From: Rhizobium sp. CIAT894
Lineage (GTDB): Bacteria; Pseudomonadota; Alphaproteobacteria; Rhizobiales; Rhizobiaceae
Assembly (NCBI RefSeq): GCF_000172795.2
Contig: NZ_CP020947.1
Coordinates: 4,047,001-4,111,000 of the forward strand
Direction of reading: 5' to 3'
DNA: 64,000 nt
Shown here: positions 7,342-16,982 of the stretch, one piece after another
Layout of the letters: each line of letters starts with the position of its first letter
Numbering within the stretch: the first letter of the stretch is position 1
Notes under the pieces: model-generated
The model's database searches: none
What the model was told of the DNA's origin: nothing
What the model saw: the letters and a program-made list of their open reading frames with translations, nothing else
Program-made: the position numbers and the translations under genes

Positions 7342-9243
7342 TCAGCCGGCGCGACGAAGCCGGCCGCCGCGTGGCTGGGTGGATTGATCTTCGAACAGCG
7401 AGGCAAGCTGCTCGGTCATCGCGCCGGCGAGCTCGTCCGCATCGACGATCGTCACGGCGCGGCGATAGTAGCGCGTCACGTCGTGACCGATGCCGATTGC
7501 CAGCAGTTCCACCGGCGAGCGCGTCTCGATCTGTTCGATGACGGCGCGCAGGTGCCTCTCGAGATAATTGCCCGGATTGACCGACAGCGTCGAATCGTCG
7601 ACCGGCGCCCCGTCCGAAATCATCATCAGGATACGGCGCTGCTCGCGGCGCGCCAGCAGGCGATTATGCGCCCAGATCAGCGCTTCGCCGTCGATGTTTT
7701 CCTTGAGCAGGCCCTCGCGCATCATCAGCCCGAGATTGGCGCGTGCCCGCCGCCACGGCGCGTCGGCCGATTTGTAGATGATGTGGCGCAGGTCGTTGAG
7801 GCGGCCCGGCGTCTGCGGCTTGCCGCCGGCAAGCCAGCTTTCCCGCGCCTGCCCGCCCTTCCAGGCCTTGGTGGTAAAGCCGAGGATCTCGACCTTGACG
7901 CCGCAGCGCTCCAGCGTGCGAGCGAGAATATCGGCGCAGGTGGCGGCGACCGTGATCGGCCGGCCGCGCATCGAGCCGGAATTGTCGATGAGCAGGGTGA
8001 CGACGGTGTCGCGGAACTGCGTGTCACGCTCCATCTTGAAGGAAAGCGCCTGCATCGGATCGATGATGATGCGCTGCAGCCGGGCCGGATCGAGATAACC
8101 CTCTTCCAGGTCGAAATCCCAGGAGCGGTTCTGCTGCGCCATCAGGCGGCGCTGCAGCCGGTTGGCCAGACGCCCGACCGCGCCCTGCAGATGCGCCAGC
8201 TGCTTGTCGAGGAAGGCGCGCAGGCGCTCCAGCTCGGCCGCATCGCAGAGTTCCTCGGCGGTGATGATCTCGTCGAACTCTTCGGTAAAGACGTGATAAT
8301 CGACCTTCTCGTTGAAATCGGAAAAAGGCGTGTTCGGACGGCGGGTCTCGCCCGGCGTTTCCGAATCGTCCTCGCCCTCTTCCATCATGTCGTCGTCGGA
8401 GATTTCGGCGCCTTCGGTCTCGCCGTCCTCCATCTGCTCGTCGGCGACTTCGCTGTCCTCGACCGGGGCGGCATCGGTGCCGGCATCCTCGTCGACCTCG
8501 TCCTGATCCTGCTCGTCGCCGCTCGGCTGGTCTTCCTGCTCCGATTGGTCGTCATTGTCGGCGTCGCTGTCGTCATCGCCGTATTCCTCGGCCATTTCCA
8601 TGGCCGACAGCATGTTACGGACGACCTTGGCGAAGGCCTGCTGGTCGTTGATCGCGCTCGACAGATTGTCGAGCTCGGACCCTGCCTTCTCCTCGATGAA
8701 GCCGCGCCAGAGATCGAGCACCTTGCCGGCGGAAGCAGGCGGGCGCTGGCCGGTCAGCTTCTCGCGCACCATCATTGCCACGGCTTCGCCGACCGGCGCG
8801 TCTTCCTGGCGCTCGATGCCGGTGAAATTCGCCTTGGAATATTTCTCTTCCGTCATGGAGCGCAGGTTGGATGCCATGCCTTCCATGCGCAGCGCGCCGA
8901 TCGATTCGACGCGCGCCTGCTCGACGACGTCGAAGATTGCCCGGGCGTCCGAGCCCTGCGGCGCCATCGTCGAATGCACCTTCTCGTCATGGCAGGCGAG
9001 ACGCAATGCCATGGAATCGCCAAGCCCGCGGGTGACCGCCAGCTCATGCGCCGTCGGCCGCTTGGAAAGCTCCGGCAGACGGATGCGCTCGCCGGTCATG
9101 CCCGGCCGTTCATTGGCGAAGGTCACCTCGACATCGCCGTCGCCGGCGATCGAGCGCACGCAGCCGGTTATTGCCCGGCGCAATGGCTCGACGTCGACGG
9201 GCGCGCCGGGCTTTGCTTTCGAATTGTCACCGCGAGCTGCCAT
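7342..9243 (-). CDS. cobT: Aerobic cobaltochelatase subunit CobT
   Basis: Large regulatory subunit of the CobNST cobaltochelatase, which inserts Co2+ into hydrogenobyrinate a,c-diamide in aerobic cobalamin synthesis. The 633-residue product has the expected plan. An N-terminal conserved domain begins [17 protein letters not shown] long aspartate/glutamate-rich linker (roughly residues 215-310) follows, and then a C-terminal von Willebrand A domain with the MIDAS motif [11 protein letters not shown] 9243 is used because it lies 13 bases after the cobS stop and gives the standard family start. A longer frame would overlap cobS. cobS is immediately upstream, so the two AAA/VWA partners are co-expressed. 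cobN is not in the window. Confidence 0.95.
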   Translation of the reverse strand: MAARGDNSKAKPGAPVDVEPLRRAITGCVRSIAGDGDVEVTFANERPGMTGERIRLPELSKRPTAHELAVTRGLGDSMALRLACHDEKVHSTMAPQGSDARAIFDVVEQARVESIGALRMEGMASNLRSMTEEKYSKANFTGIERQEDAPVGEAVAMMVREKLTGQRPPASAGKVLDLWRGFIEEKAGSELDNLSSAINDQQAFAKVVRNMLSAMEMAEEYGDDDSDADNDDQSEQEDQPSGDEQDQDEVDEDAGTDAAPVEDSEVADEQMEDGETEGAEISDDDMMEEGEDDSETPGETRRPNTPFSDFNEKVDYHVFTEEFDEIITAEELCDAAELERLRAFLDKQLAHLQGAVGRLANRLQRRLMAQQNRSWDFDLEEGYLDPARLQRIIIDPMQALSFKMERDTQFRDTVVTLLIDNSGSMRGRPITVAATCADILARTLERCGVKVEILGFTTKAWKGGQARESWLAGGKPQTPGRLNDLRHIIYKSADAPWRRARANLGLMMREGLLKENIDGEALIWAHNRLLARREQRRILMMISDGAPVDDSTLSVNPGNYLERHLRAVIEQIETRSPVELLAIGIGHDVTRYYRRAVTIVDADELAGAMTEQLASLFEDQSTQPRGGRLRRAG

Positions 9244-9256
9244 GATCGGTAGGGCC

Positions 9257-10252
9257 TCAGGCTCCGAGAACGATATTGGCAGCACTTTCCTTCAGCTCGA
9301 CGCCGAAGGCGCGCTGATAGTGCTCGGCGACCAGCGGACGCTCCAGTTCGTCGCACTTGTTGAGGAAGGTGACGCGGAAGGCGAAGGCGAGGTCACCGAA
9401 GATTTCGGCATTCTCGGCCCAGGTGATGACGGTACGCGGGCTCATGACGGTGGAGAGATCGCCGTTCATGAAGGCGGCGCGCGTCAGATCGGCGACCCGC
9501 ACCATCTTCGAGACGGTGTCGCGGCCGTCCTTGTCCTTGCCGAAGCTCTTCACCTTGGCGGCGACGATATTCACTTCGTGATCATGCGGCAGATAGTTCA
9601 GCGTCGTCACGATCGACCAGCGGTCCATCTGTGCCTGGTTGATCTGCTGCGTGCCGTGATAGAGGCCGGTCGTGTCGCCGAGGCCGATCGTGTTGGCGGT
9701 CGCAAACAGACGGAAGGCCGGATGCGGCCGGATGACGCGGCTCTGGTCGAGCAGCGTCAGGCGGCCGGACGATTCGAGCACGCGCTGGATGACGAACATC
9801 ACGTCGGGGCGGCCGGCATCATATTCGTCGAAGACGAGCGCGACATTGTGCTGGTAGGCCCAGGGCAGGATGCCGTCCTTGAATTCGGTGACCTGCAGCC
9901 CGTCCTTGACGACGATCGCATCCTTGCCGACGAGATCGATACGGCTGACATGGCTGTCGAGGTTGATGCGCACGCACGGCCAGTTGAGGCGCGCCGCCAC
10001 CTGCTCGATATGCGAGGATTTGCCGGTGCCATGATAACCGGAGATCATCACGCGGCGGTTATGGGCAAAGCCTGCGAGAATGGCGAGCGTCGTCTCGCGG
10101 TCGAAGAGGTAGTCGGGGTCGAGGTCCGGCACATAGGCGTCGCCCTTGCTGTAGGCGGGAACGCGGATGTCGGAATCGATGCCGAAGGTCTCGCGGACCG
10201 AAACGGTGGTATCGGGCAGTTGTGAAATATCGAGGTCGATCTTGCTCATCAT
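9257..10252 (-). CDS. cobS: Aerobic cobaltochelatase subunit CobS
   Basis: AAA+ ATPase subunit of the cobaltochelatase, 331 residues, MoxR-like. Walker A is GYHGTGKSS (residues 72-80) and Walker B is LVFDEYD (139-145), followed by the sensor segment [11 protein letters not shown]. The N-terminal [15 protein letters not shown] is characteristic of CobS. Two adjacent ATG codons (10252 and 10249) follow a GGAG site; the first is used. CobS and CobT form a ring complex that drives CobN. The gene heads a cobS-cobT unit whose promoter must lie in the 306-base gap upstream. Confidence 0.95.
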   Translation of the reverse strand: MMSKIDLDISQLPDTTVSVRETFGIDSDIRVPAYSKGDAYVPDLDPDYLFDRETTLAILAGFAHNRRVMISGYHGTGKSSHIEQVAARLNWPCVRINLDSHVSRIDLVGKDAIVVKDGLQVTEFKDGILPWAYQHNVALVFDEYDAGRPDVMFVIQRVLESSGRLTLLDQSRVIRPHPAFRLFATANTIGLGDTTGLYHGTQQINQAQMDRWSIVTTLNYLPHDHEVNIVAAKVKSFGKDKDGRDTVSKMVRVADLTRAAFMNGDLSTVMSPRTVITWAENAEIFGDLAFAFRVTFLNKCDELERPLVAEHYQRAFGVELKESAANIVLGA

Positions 10253-10558
10253 GTCTCCAAGGCGGGTGATGCCACCCGGCCATACTGTCTCAGGCCATGT
10301 CGCAACCGTGACGCCGCGATTTTATTCCGCGCCCGTCCAGGTCGGAACGTCGGCGATACTTCTCCGGGACTGAAACGAAACCTCGGCGGGATAATGACCG
10401 CATGCGAGCATTCTTGAAAGAGTCCCGGACAAGAAACGCCGCGTCCGGAAGGTCGGCGGAGGCGATGTCGGGAAAACGCACAAATATGAGCCGCGTTTGC
10501 CTGCGGCCTCAGCCGATTTGGACCATACCCGATTGAAGCCCAAGAGCAAGGACGGGAA
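10253..10558. other. Intergenic region upstream of cobS
   Basis: 306 bases without a credible gene. The short frames here are shadows. It must contain the cobS promoter on the minus strand and the transcription end of the J-domain gene. No cobalamin riboswitch core was recognised on either strand. Confidence 0.5.
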
Positions 10559-11176
10559 TTAACAAAAACCGTTCTGCTTCAACAATTGATAGGCCTGGAT
10601 GACGGCGCGGAAACGCTCTTCCGAGCCGCGGTCGCCGCCATTGGCATCCGGATGGTGCTTCTTGACCAGTTCCTTGTAGCGGCTCTTGATCTCCGCCGAG
10701 GTCGCACTGGCGTCGAGCCCCATCGTATCGAAGGCCTTGCTTTCCAGCGATTTCAGCTTGCGCGCCTGGGGAAAACGCGGACCACTGCCCTTGCCGCCTT
10801 CCTTGACGAAGCCGAAAGGATCGCGAACCCGCGAATAGGCGCCGGAGCGGACCTCCGAATGCAGCGGGCTGTCCTTGGCCGACTTGTTGACGCCGACTGT
10901 CCATGTCGGCCGATGGCCGGTGATCGCCTCTTTCTGATATCGGGCGATCTCGCCGTCGGAAAGACCGGAGAAATAATTGTAGCCCTTGTTGTAGTCCTTG
11001 ACGTGCTCGAAGCAGAACAAAAAGAACTGGCCTTCCGCATTGCGTCCGACAGGAGCGCGATGCGAACCTTTTTTGTCGCAGCCGTCCCACTGACAGGTAG
11101 GCGGCGCCTGCTCTGTCTCCTGCTCGCGTTTGCGGCGTGTTCGGATGCGATCGAAATATTTGGAATCAAGTCTCAT
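10559..11176 (-). CDS. J-domain (DnaJ-like) protein
   Basis: 205 residues with a C-terminal J domain of about residues 147-202. This has FDTMGLDASATSAEIKSRY, the invariant HPD tripeptide at 175-177, and the helix EERFRAVIQAYQLL. The N-terminal two thirds hold CxxxxCDKKG and FCFEHVKDYN, a small cysteine/histidine cluster that might bind metal. J-domain proteins stimulate Hsp70 (DnaK) ATPase; the client is unknown. This architecture, with the J domain at the C terminus, is the one commonly found beside bolA in Rhizobiales. Start ATG 11176 gives MRLDSKYFDRIR; the longer open frame overlaps bolA and is not coding. It is divergent from bolA with a 102-base gap. Confidence 0.88.
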   Translation of the reverse strand: MRLDSKYFDRIRTRRKREQETEQAPPTCQWDGCDKKGSHRAPVGRNAEGQFFLFCFEHVKDYNKGYNYFSGLSDGEIARYQKEAITGHRPTWTVGVNKSAKDSPLHSEVRSGAYSRVRDPFGFVKEGGKGSGPRFPQARKLKSLESKAFDTMGLDASATSAEIKSRYKELVKKHHPDANGGDRGSEERFRAVIQAYQLLKQNGFC

Positions 11177-11278
11177 GACGGCGCTAATTATGAGGCTGTC
11201 GCGACGCGACAACAAGAATTGACAAACGGGTTTGTTGCTGGCTTGGTGGGAACCCTTTTCGCGAAACAGCAAGACCGA

Positions 11279-11563
11279 ATGATGACCCTGCGAACCCGCA
11301 TCGAAGAAAAACTCGTTGAAGCCTTCGCGCCCGACCGCCTGAGCGTCATCGACGAAAGCCACCTGCATGCCGGTCATCAGCCCGATATGACAGGCACCGG
11401 CGAAACCCATATGCGGGTGAGGATCGTCTCCGTCAAATTCGCCGGCATGTCGCGGCTGGCGCGCCACCGGGCGATCACCGAGCTGTTGAAACCGGAACTC
11501 GATGCCGGCCTGCATGCGCTGGCCGTCGAACCGGCAGCCCCTGACGAACCGACCCGCTGGTAA
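11279..11563 (+). CDS. bolA: BolA family protein
   Basis: 94-residue BolA-like protein. The class II KH-like fold is visible as RIEEKLVEAFAP, the conserved histidines in ESHLHAGH, and ETHMRVRIVSVKFAGMSRLARHRAITELL, the family's core. BolA proteins pair with monothiol glutaredoxins in Fe-S and iron sensing; the conserved histidine after the SHLH region is the cluster-ligand candidate. Two overlapping ATG codons exist at 11279 and 11282. It is divergent from the J-domain gene and convergent with the CorC-type transporter gene. Confidence 0.9.
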   Translation: MMTLRTRIEEKLVEAFAPDRLSVIDESHLHAGHQPDMTGTGETHMRVRIVSVKFAGMSRLARHRAITELLKPELDAGLHALAVEPAAPDEPTRW

Positions 11564-11604
11564 CACAGCCTATATAAGACCGATCGCCCGCGATCCAAGC
11601 CGGA

Positions 11605-12918
11605 TCACGCCGGTTTTGCGCCGTCTTCCCCGGCCGGGCGGATGCGCAGCTTGGTGATGCGGTTCTTTTCCCGCTTCATGACCACGAAACGCTTGCCATA
11701 GAAGGTGAAGGCCTGGCGCTCTTCCGGGATGATCATCGATTCATGGATGACGAGGCCGGCAATCGTCGTCGCCTCCTCGTCGGGCAGATTCCAGTCGAGC
11801 GCCCGGTTGAGATCGCGGATCGGCACGGCACCGTCGACGACAACCGAACCGTCGGCCTCCTGGCGCACGCCCTGGATCGCGATATCGTGCTCGTCGGAAA
11901 TATCGCCGACGATTTCTTCGAGAATATCCTCCAGCGTGACGATGCCCTGCACCTCGCCATATTCGTCGACGACGACGGCGAAATGCTGCTTGCGCCTGAG
12001 GAAGGCGTTGAGCTGATCTTCGAGGTTGGTGCTGTCGGGCACGAACCACGGCTTCTGCGCGATCTTCACGATATCGAGGTTCTGCGGCTCCATGAGCGGC
12101 TCGGCAAGTGCGCGCAGCAGATCCTTGGCGTGCACGACGCCGATGATATTGTCGATCGTGCCGCGCCACAGCGGCATGCGCGTATAGGGGCTTTCGAGAA
12201 TGGCGCGCACCACCGCCTCGGGCGGATCGTCGGCATTGATCGCCCGCATCGCCGTGCGGTGGACCATGATGTCGGAGAGTTCGAGCTCGCCGAGATCGAG
12301 CACGCCGCCGAGACGGTCGCGGTCGGCCTTCACCACCGATCCCTCGCGGTGCAACAGGTCGACGGCGCCGCGCAGTTCCTCATGCGCCGTCAGCATCGAT
12401 ACCTCCCGCGAGAGGTTGATGCCGAACAGCGCCAGGATCCGCCGGACGATCGCGTTGACGAAGGAAGAAACCGGGCCGACCACGAGGACGAAGAGTTTGA
12501 CCGGCAGCGCGACGGCAAGGGCGAAGCGGTCGGGCGTCGAAATCGCCCAGCTCTTCGGCAGCACTTCGGCGAAGATGACCAGGATGACGGTCATCGCCAG
12601 CGTCGCGAGCGCCACGCCGGAACTGCCGAACAGCCCGAGGAACAGGCTGGTGGCGATCGAGGAAGAGAGGATATTGGCGAGATTGTTGCCGATGAGCAGC
12701 GCGCCGATCAGCCGGTCGCGCCGCTCGATCAGCTGCCGGACGAGACCGGCGCGTTCGTCGCCATTGACCTCGAGTGTGTGGATGCGGCTGCGTGAAACGG
12801 CGGTCAGAGCGGTTTCGGAGCCGGAGAAGAAGGCGGACATCAGCACGAGCGCCGTGATCGAAAGGATCTCCGGCCAGTATGTCGCGAGAAATGCCAGCGC
12901 GCCTTCGATCGTCGTCAA
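11605..12918 (-). CDS. CNNM/CorC-family transporter with DUF21 and CBS domains
   Basis: 437-residue membrane protein. A DUF21 domain with about four hydrophobic helices (residues 10-200, containing MSAFFSGSETALTAVSR) is followed by a tandem CBS pair (about 215-340) and a C-terminal CorC/HlyC transporter-associated domain ending near GKRFVVMKREKNRI. The family is linked to Mg2+/Co2+ efflux and adaptation to divalent cations. The start is a TTG at 12918 whose last bases overlap the aroB stop (TTGA). No better start exists without losing the first helix. It is the last gene of an aroK-aroB-corC chain with overlapping junctions. Confidence 0.9.
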   Translation of the reverse strand: MTTIEGALAFLATYWPEILSITALVLMSAFFSGSETALTAVSRSRIHTLEVNGDERAGLVRQLIERRDRLIGALLIGNNLANILSSSIATSLFLGLFGSSGVALATLAMTVILVIFAEVLPKSWAISTPDRFALAVALPVKLFVLVVGPVSSFVNAIVRRILALFGINLSREVSMLTAHEELRGAVDLLHREGSVVKADRDRLGGVLDLGELELSDIMVHRTAMRAINADDPPEAVVRAILESPYTRMPLWRGTIDNIIGVVHAKDLLRALAEPLMEPQNLDIVKIAQKPWFVPDSTNLEDQLNAFLRRKQHFAVVVDEYGEVQGIVTLEDILEEIVGDISDEHDIAIQGVRQEADGSVVVDGAVPIRDLNRALDWNLPDEEATTIAGLVIHESMIIPEERQAFTFYGKRFVVMKREKNRITKLRIRPAGEDGAKPA

Positions 12919-14045
12919 GGATGTTTTTCCCGGAGAAAGCTGATCACTTCGGAGGCAGGAACGTCATCGGCGACGAAGGACTGGCCGATGCCGCGCGTCA
13001 GGATGAAGGTAAGCTTGCCGCTCTTGACCTTCTTGTCCTGCGCGATCGCGTCCATCAGCGTTTCGGCCGGCGGCAATTCGCCCGGAATCTCGGACATGCG
13101 GGTCGGCAGACCGACCTCCTTCAGGTGCCGCTCCACGCGCCGCGCATCGTCGGGGCTTGCGAGATTCATCCGCGCGGAGAACTCATGGGCCAGCACCATG
13201 CCGATCGAAACGCCCTCGCCGTGCACGAGGCGGGAGCTGTCATAGGCTGTCGCCGCTTCCAGCGCATGGCCGAAAGTATGGCCGAGATTGAGCAGCGCCC
13301 GCTGGCCGTTCTCGCGCTCGTCGGCAACGACGACATCGGCCTTCGCCTGGCAGCTGGCGGCAATCGCCTCGATGCGTGCCGAGCCGCCCGTAAAAACCGC
13401 TTTCCAGTTGGCTTCCAGCCAGGCGAAAAAATCCGGCTTGTCGATCAGCCCGTATTTGGCGACCTCGGCATAACCGGCGCGGAATTCGCGCTCGCTCAGC
13501 GTATTCAGCACATCCGTATCGGCCAGAACCAGGTCCGGCTGGTGGAAGACGCCGATCAGATTCTTGCCGTGGCGGGAATTGATGCCGGTCTTGCCGCCGA
13601 CGGACGAATCCACCTGCGCCAGCAGCGAGGTCGGCACCTGCACGAAGCGTACGCCGCGCCTGACGATGCCGGCCGCAAATCCCGAGAGGTCGCCGATGAC
13701 GCCGCCGCCGAGCGCGATGACGCAATCGTTGCGCTCGACGCGAGCTTCGAGCACCTTGTCGCAGGCCGTCATCAAATGCTCGAAGCTCTTGGTCTTCTCG
13801 CCGGCCGGCAGCACGACCTCGGCCGCGGCGATGCCCGCTTCCTTCAGACTGGCGATCAGGGCCTCGAGATAAAGCGGCGCGACATTTTCGTCGGTGATCA
13901 CAGCCGCCTTGCGGCCCTTGAGACGCGAGGCGATTTCGGCGCCGGCCCGCGCGATCAGCCCCGGGCCGATCAGGATGTCGTAGGCGCGCTCGCCGAGCGG
14001 CACATGCACCGTCTGGACTGATGAGGCGGAGATTGTCGCATTCAT
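12915..14045 (-). CDS. aroB: 3-Dehydroquinate synthase
   Basis: Second enzyme of the shikimate pathway, converting DAHP to 3-dehydroquinate with NAD and a divalent metal. The 376-residue product shows the NAD-binding GEKTKSFEHL, the family signature ALGGGVIGDLSGFAA, PTSLLAQVDSSVGGKTGIN, and metal-ligand segments NLGHTFGHALE and LVHGEGVSIGM. Length fits the family. ATG 14045 overlaps the aroK stop by four bases (ATGA), indicating translational coupling with shikimate kinase, and its own stop overlaps the TTG start of the CorC-type gene. Confidence 0.97.
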   Translation of the reverse strand: MNATISASSVQTVHVPLGERAYDILIGPGLIARAGAEIASRLKGRKAAVITDENVAPLYLEALIASLKEAGIAAAEVVLPAGEKTKSFEHLMTACDKVLEARVERNDCVIALGGGVIGDLSGFAAGIVRRGVRFVQVPTSLLAQVDSSVGGKTGINSRHGKNLIGVFHQPDLVLADTDVLNTLSEREFRAGYAEVAKYGLIDKPDFFAWLEANWKAVFTGGSARIEAIAASCQAKADVVVADERENGQRALLNLGHTFGHALEAATAYDSSRLVHGEGVSIGMVLAHEFSARMNLASPDDARRVERHLKEVGLPTRMSEIPGELPPAETLMDAIAQDKKVKSGKLTFILTRGIGQSFVADDVPASEVISFLREKHP

Positions 14046-14632
14046 GACGCTGCACTTTCCTTCTGAGCTTCGATCACCGCCTTCAGCACCTCGTCGGCCA
14101 TGATTTCCTTGCGCACATCGCGCGAGAGCACGGTGAGATCGGCCTGCGCATAGATCGGATAACGCGCGTTCATCAGGCTTTCGAGCGTCTGCTTCGGATT
14201 TTCGGTCTTGAGCAAGGGCCGGTTGTCGCGCTTGTTGACGCGCTCCCAGAGCACGTCGAGATCCGCCTTCAGCCAGACGGAAAGGCCGCCCCTCTTGATA
14301 TGTCTGCGCGTCCGCTCGTTGATGAAGGCGCCGCCGCCGGTGGAGACGACCCGCGGCCCGCTCTTGACGAGCCGCTTCATCACCCGCGTTTCCAGCGCCC
14401 GGAATTCTTCCTCGCCATAGGCGGCGAAAAGTTCGGGGATCGTCATGCGCGACACCCGCTCGATTTCGTGATCGCTGTCGATGAAGGGAATGCCGAGCTG
14501 GCTGGCGACGATGCGCCCGACGGCGGATTTTCCTGCACCCATCAGGCCGACGAGGATCAGATTGCGTGAACCGAGCGCGGCGCGAGCTCTGTCTTTCAGG
14601 CTGTCAGCAACGGTCAGCAGTGGTTCACTCAT
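14042..14632 (-). CDS. aroK: Shikimate kinase
   Basis: Phosphorylates shikimate at the 3-OH. 196 residues with Walker A GLMGAGKS at residues 29-36, the shikimate-binding DSDHEIE, STGGGAFINERTR and the LID segment KRDNRPLL. An N-terminal extension of about 20 residues before the P-loop is usual in rhizobia. The ATG at 14632 is used; the open frame continues upstream to 14731 but that part looks non-coding and would invade the divergent promoter region. It overlaps aroB by four bases. The divergent gene is the small membrane ORF at 14781. Confidence 0.94.
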   Translation of the reverse strand: MSEPLLTVADSLKDRARAALGSRNLILVGLMGAGKSAVGRIVASQLGIPFIDSDHEIERVSRMTIPELFAAYGEEEFRALETRVMKRLVKSGPRVVSTGGGAFINERTRRHIKRGGLSVWLKADLDVLWERVNKRDNRPLLKTENPKQTLESLMNARYPIYAQADLTVLSRDVRKEIMADEVLKAVIEAQKESAAS

Positions 14633-14725
14633 CGGTCCATTCACACTTTGTTTGCAAACCGTATCGACAAATGCAGGTGGAGCGTCAAGTCGCGGACAAG
14701 GGAATCGTGGCTTGAAGAGCGCTTC

Positions 14726-14753
14726 TTGCACTTGCAGATACGCTTCTTATAAC
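14726..14753 (+). promoter_or_regulatory. Putative promoter of the small ORF-xerD unit
   Basis: TTGCAC at 14726-14731 and TATAAC at 14748-14753 with a 16-base spacer, 27 bases before the ATG at 14781. The hexamers are near consensus, the spacer one base short. Confidence 0.45.
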
Positions 14754-14780
14754 AGAAGCAAAGCATGAAGGAGTTGCCGG

Positions 14781-14957
14781 ATGCCGACCCTGTTCCGTTT
14801 TCTGTTCTTCTGCGCGATCCTCGCCGGAACGGTCTACGGAGCCATGTGGGCGCTCGTGACCTTCGTCGAGCCCGAGCCGCGCGACGTGACGATCCGCATT
14901 CCGTCCGAGCGGGTCAATCCGCCTGCGACCGGCGCGATCGACCCGGCCAGGAAGTGA
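14781..14957 (+). CDS. Small single-pass membrane protein, 58 aa
   Basis: Short gene encoding [20 protein letters not shown] and a further 38 residues. One hydrophobic helix spans about residues 4-27, followed by a polar tail rich in proline, arginine and glutamate ([19 protein letters not shown]). The tail is likely periplasmic. GAAGGAG occurs 7-8 bases before the ATG. Its TGA at 14955-14957 overlaps a possible GTG start of xerD and lies 5 bases before the xerD ATG, so it is co-transcribed with xerD. I do not recognise a function. The good ribosome site, tight spacing and coherent amphipathic composition support a real gene. Confidence 0.72.
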   Translation: MPTLFRFLFFCAILAGTVYGAMWALVTFVEPEPRDVTIRIPSERVNPPATGAIDPARK

Positions 14958-14962
14958 GCGGC

Positions 14963-15916
14963 ATGAGAGATCTCGGTCACGTCCACGTGGAATCCTTCCT
15001 GGAGATGATGAGCGCCGAGCGCGGCGCGGCCGCCAACACGCTGCAATCCTATGAGCGCGACCTCGACGATGTCAGCGCCTTCCTGAAGGAACGCGGCATC
15101 CGGCTGACCGAAGCCGCCTCCGCCGATCTCGCCGCCTATCTCGCCTCGCTCGCCCGAAAAGGGTTCAAACCCTCGTCGCAGGCGCGCCGGCTTGCCGCCA
15201 TGCGGCAGTTCTACAAGTTCCTCTATGCCGAGGGCCTGAGGACCGACGACCCCACCGGCATTCTCGACGCGCCGAAGAAGGGCCGCCCGCTGCCGAAAAC
15301 GATGGGGGTCGAGGAGGTCGGCAAGTTGCTTTCACAGGCGGAGACCGAGGCGCAGGATGCAGCTCCGGGCCAGCTGCAGCGCCTGCGCATGCTGGCGCTC
15401 TTGGAGCTGCTCTATGCCACCGGCATGCGTGTCAGCGAACTGGTTTCGCTTCCCGCCCGCGTGCTCGACCAGGAAGGCCGTTTCCTGATGATCCGCGGCA
15501 AGGGCAACAAGGAGCGGCTGGTGCCGCTGTCGCAATCGGCGATATCGGCCCTGAAATCCTACGGGCGCCTGCTGGCGGCGGAAAATGCAGCGGTGAAGGA
15601 TCCGCAGGAAAGCCCGTGGCTGTTTCCCGCCGCCTCGAAGGAGGGCTACCTGCCGCGCCAGGTTTTCGCCCGCGACCTGAAGAACCTGGCGATCCGCGCC
15701 GGGCTGACGCCGTCGATGATCTCGCCGCACGTCATGCGCCACGCCTTCGCCAGCCACCTGCTCGCCAACGGCGCCGACCTGCGCGTCGTGCAGGAACTGC
15801 TCGGCCATTCGGACATTTCGACCACACAGATCTACACGCATGTGCTGGAAGAGAGGCTGCAACAGCTCGTCCAGACACATCACCCCCTTGCCAAACAGGC
15901 GAAAAAGCACGAATAG
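14963..15916 (+). CDS. xerD: Site-specific tyrosine recombinase XerD
   Basis: 317-residue integrase that acts with XerC at dif to resolve chromosome dimers at the septum. The N-terminal SAM-like domain ([23 protein letters not shown]) is followed by the catalytic domain. All active-site residues are present: R156 (TGMRVSEL), K180 (RGKGNKE), H256 and R259 (HVMRH), H282 ([12 protein letters not shown]) and the nucleophile Y291. Length is within the 295-320 range. ATG 14963 is chosen. An in-frame GTG at 14954 that overlaps the upstream stop would add three residues. The C terminus is followed after 62 bases by accA. Confidence 0.95.
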   Translation: MRDLGHVHVESFLEMMSAERGAAANTLQSYERDLDDVSAFLKERGIRLTEAASADLAAYLASLARKGFKPSSQARRLAAMRQFYKFLYAEGLRTDDPTGILDAPKKGRPLPKTMGVEEVGKLLSQAETEAQDAAPGQLQRLRMLALLELLYATGMRVSELVSLPARVLDQEGRFLMIRGKGNKERLVPLSQSAISALKSYGRLLAAENAAVKDPQESPWLFPAASKEGYLPRQVFARDLKNLAIRAGLTPSMISPHVMRHAFASHLLANGADLRVVQELLGHSDISTTQIYTHVLEERLQQLVQTHHPLAKQAKKHE

Positions 15917-15978
15917 GACCGGCGACAAGGGGCGGAGCCAGGAAAACGCCCCGGGCACAAGGAACGGAAACGCACCTC

Positions 15979-16932
15979 ATGCACAATTATCTCGACTTCG
16001 AAAAGCCGATCTCCGACCTCGAAGGCAAGATTATCGAGCTGAAGAAGCTCGCCACGGAAGACGAGAGCATCGACACCACCGATGAGATCGGCCGGCTGGA
16101 GGTTCGCGTCCGCGAGGCGATCGTCGAAATCTATTCCAAGCTCAATCCCTGGCAGAAGACCCAGGTCGCCCGCCATCCGCAGCGCCCGCATTTCGTCGAC
16201 TACGCCAGGACGCTGTTCCAGGAATTCACGCCGCTCGCCGGCGACCGCAAATTTTCCGAGGATGCCGCGATCCAGGCCGGCCTTGCCCGCTTCCGCGGCC
16301 AGCCCGTCGCTGTCATCGGCCAGGAAAAAGGCAACGACACCAAGACCCGCCTGAAGCACAATTTCGGCAGCCCCCGTCCGGAAGGTTACCGCAAGGCGAT
16401 CCGCATCCTGGAGATGGCCGATCGTTTCGGCCTGCCGGTGATTTCGCTGGTCGATACGGCAGGCGCCTATCCCGGCGTCGGCGCCGAAGAGCGCGGCCAG
16501 GCCGAAGCGATCGCCCGTTCGACGGAAATGTGCCTCGGCGTCAAGGTTCCGCTCGTTTCCGTCGTCATCGGCGAAGGCGGCTCGGGCGGCGCCATCGCGA
16601 TTGCCACCGGCAACAAGGTCTATATGCTCGAGCATTCGATCTACAGCGTCATCTCGCCGGAAGGCGCCGCCTCCATCCTCTGGCGCGATTCCACCCGCGC
16701 CCGGGAAGCGGCGACCAACATGAAGATCACCGCCGAAGACCTGAAATCGCTCGGCGTCATCGACGGCATCATTTCCGAGCCGCTCGGCGGCGCCCATCGC
16801 GATCCCGACAGCGTCATCGCCGCGACCGGCGATGTGATCGCCAATGCGCTCGGCGAAATGGCCTCCCGTTCCGGCGAACAGCTGCGCAACGAGCGCCGCC
16901 AGAAGTTCCTCAATATGGGCCGCAATCTCTAG
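15979..16932 (+). CDS. accA: Acetyl-CoA carboxylase carboxyltransferase subunit alpha
   Basis: Alpha subunit of the carboxyltransferase that, with AccD, transfers CO2 from biotin to acetyl-CoA in fatty acid synthesis. 317 residues, the usual size. Recognisable blocks are the N-terminal [27 protein letters not shown] segment, [36 protein letters not shown], the oxyanion-forming [11 protein letters not shown], and [15 protein letters not shown] 15979 starts [10 protein letters not shown]. The stop TAG is also the first triplet of a 52-base palindromic element (16930-16981) that may end transcription. Confidence 0.97.
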   Translation: MHNYLDFEKPISDLEGKIIELKKLATEDESIDTTDEIGRLEVRVREAIVEIYSKLNPWQKTQVARHPQRPHFVDYARTLFQEFTPLAGDRKFSEDAAIQAGLARFRGQPVAVIGQEKGNDTKTRLKHNFGSPRPEGYRKAIRILEMADRFGLPVISLVDTAGAYPGVGAEERGQAEAIARSTEMCLGVKVPLVSVVIGEGGSGGAIAIATGNKVYMLEHSIYSVISPEGAASILWRDSTRAREAATNMKITAEDLKSLGVIDGIISEPLGGAHRDPDSVIAATGDVIANALGEMASRSGEQLRNERRQKFLNMGRNL

Positions 16933-16981
16933 AACAGGATGATTTTGGGCCGGATCAGCCTAAAACCTCAATCCCGTTCTA
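16930..16981. repeat. 52-bp palindromic intergenic element at accA stop
   Basis: Outer arms TAGAAC and GTTCTA, inner GGATGATTTTGGGC against GCCTAAAACCTCAATCC, around a CGGATCA centre. It looks like the short palindromic intergenic repeats that are dispersed in rhizobial chromosomes. It begins on the accA stop codon and could fold in RNA on either strand. No second copy was recognised in this window. Confidence 0.55.
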
Positions 16982-16982
16982 A

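Noticed and set aside
7336..9252. Plus-strand 638-codon frame covering cobT
   Set aside because: It is the antisense shadow of cobT; high-GC DNA leaves long open antisense frames, and the minus strand has full CobT signatures.
10253..10558. Possible cobalamin riboswitch upstream of cobS
   Set aside because: No conserved core or B12-box-like sequence was found on the minus strand.
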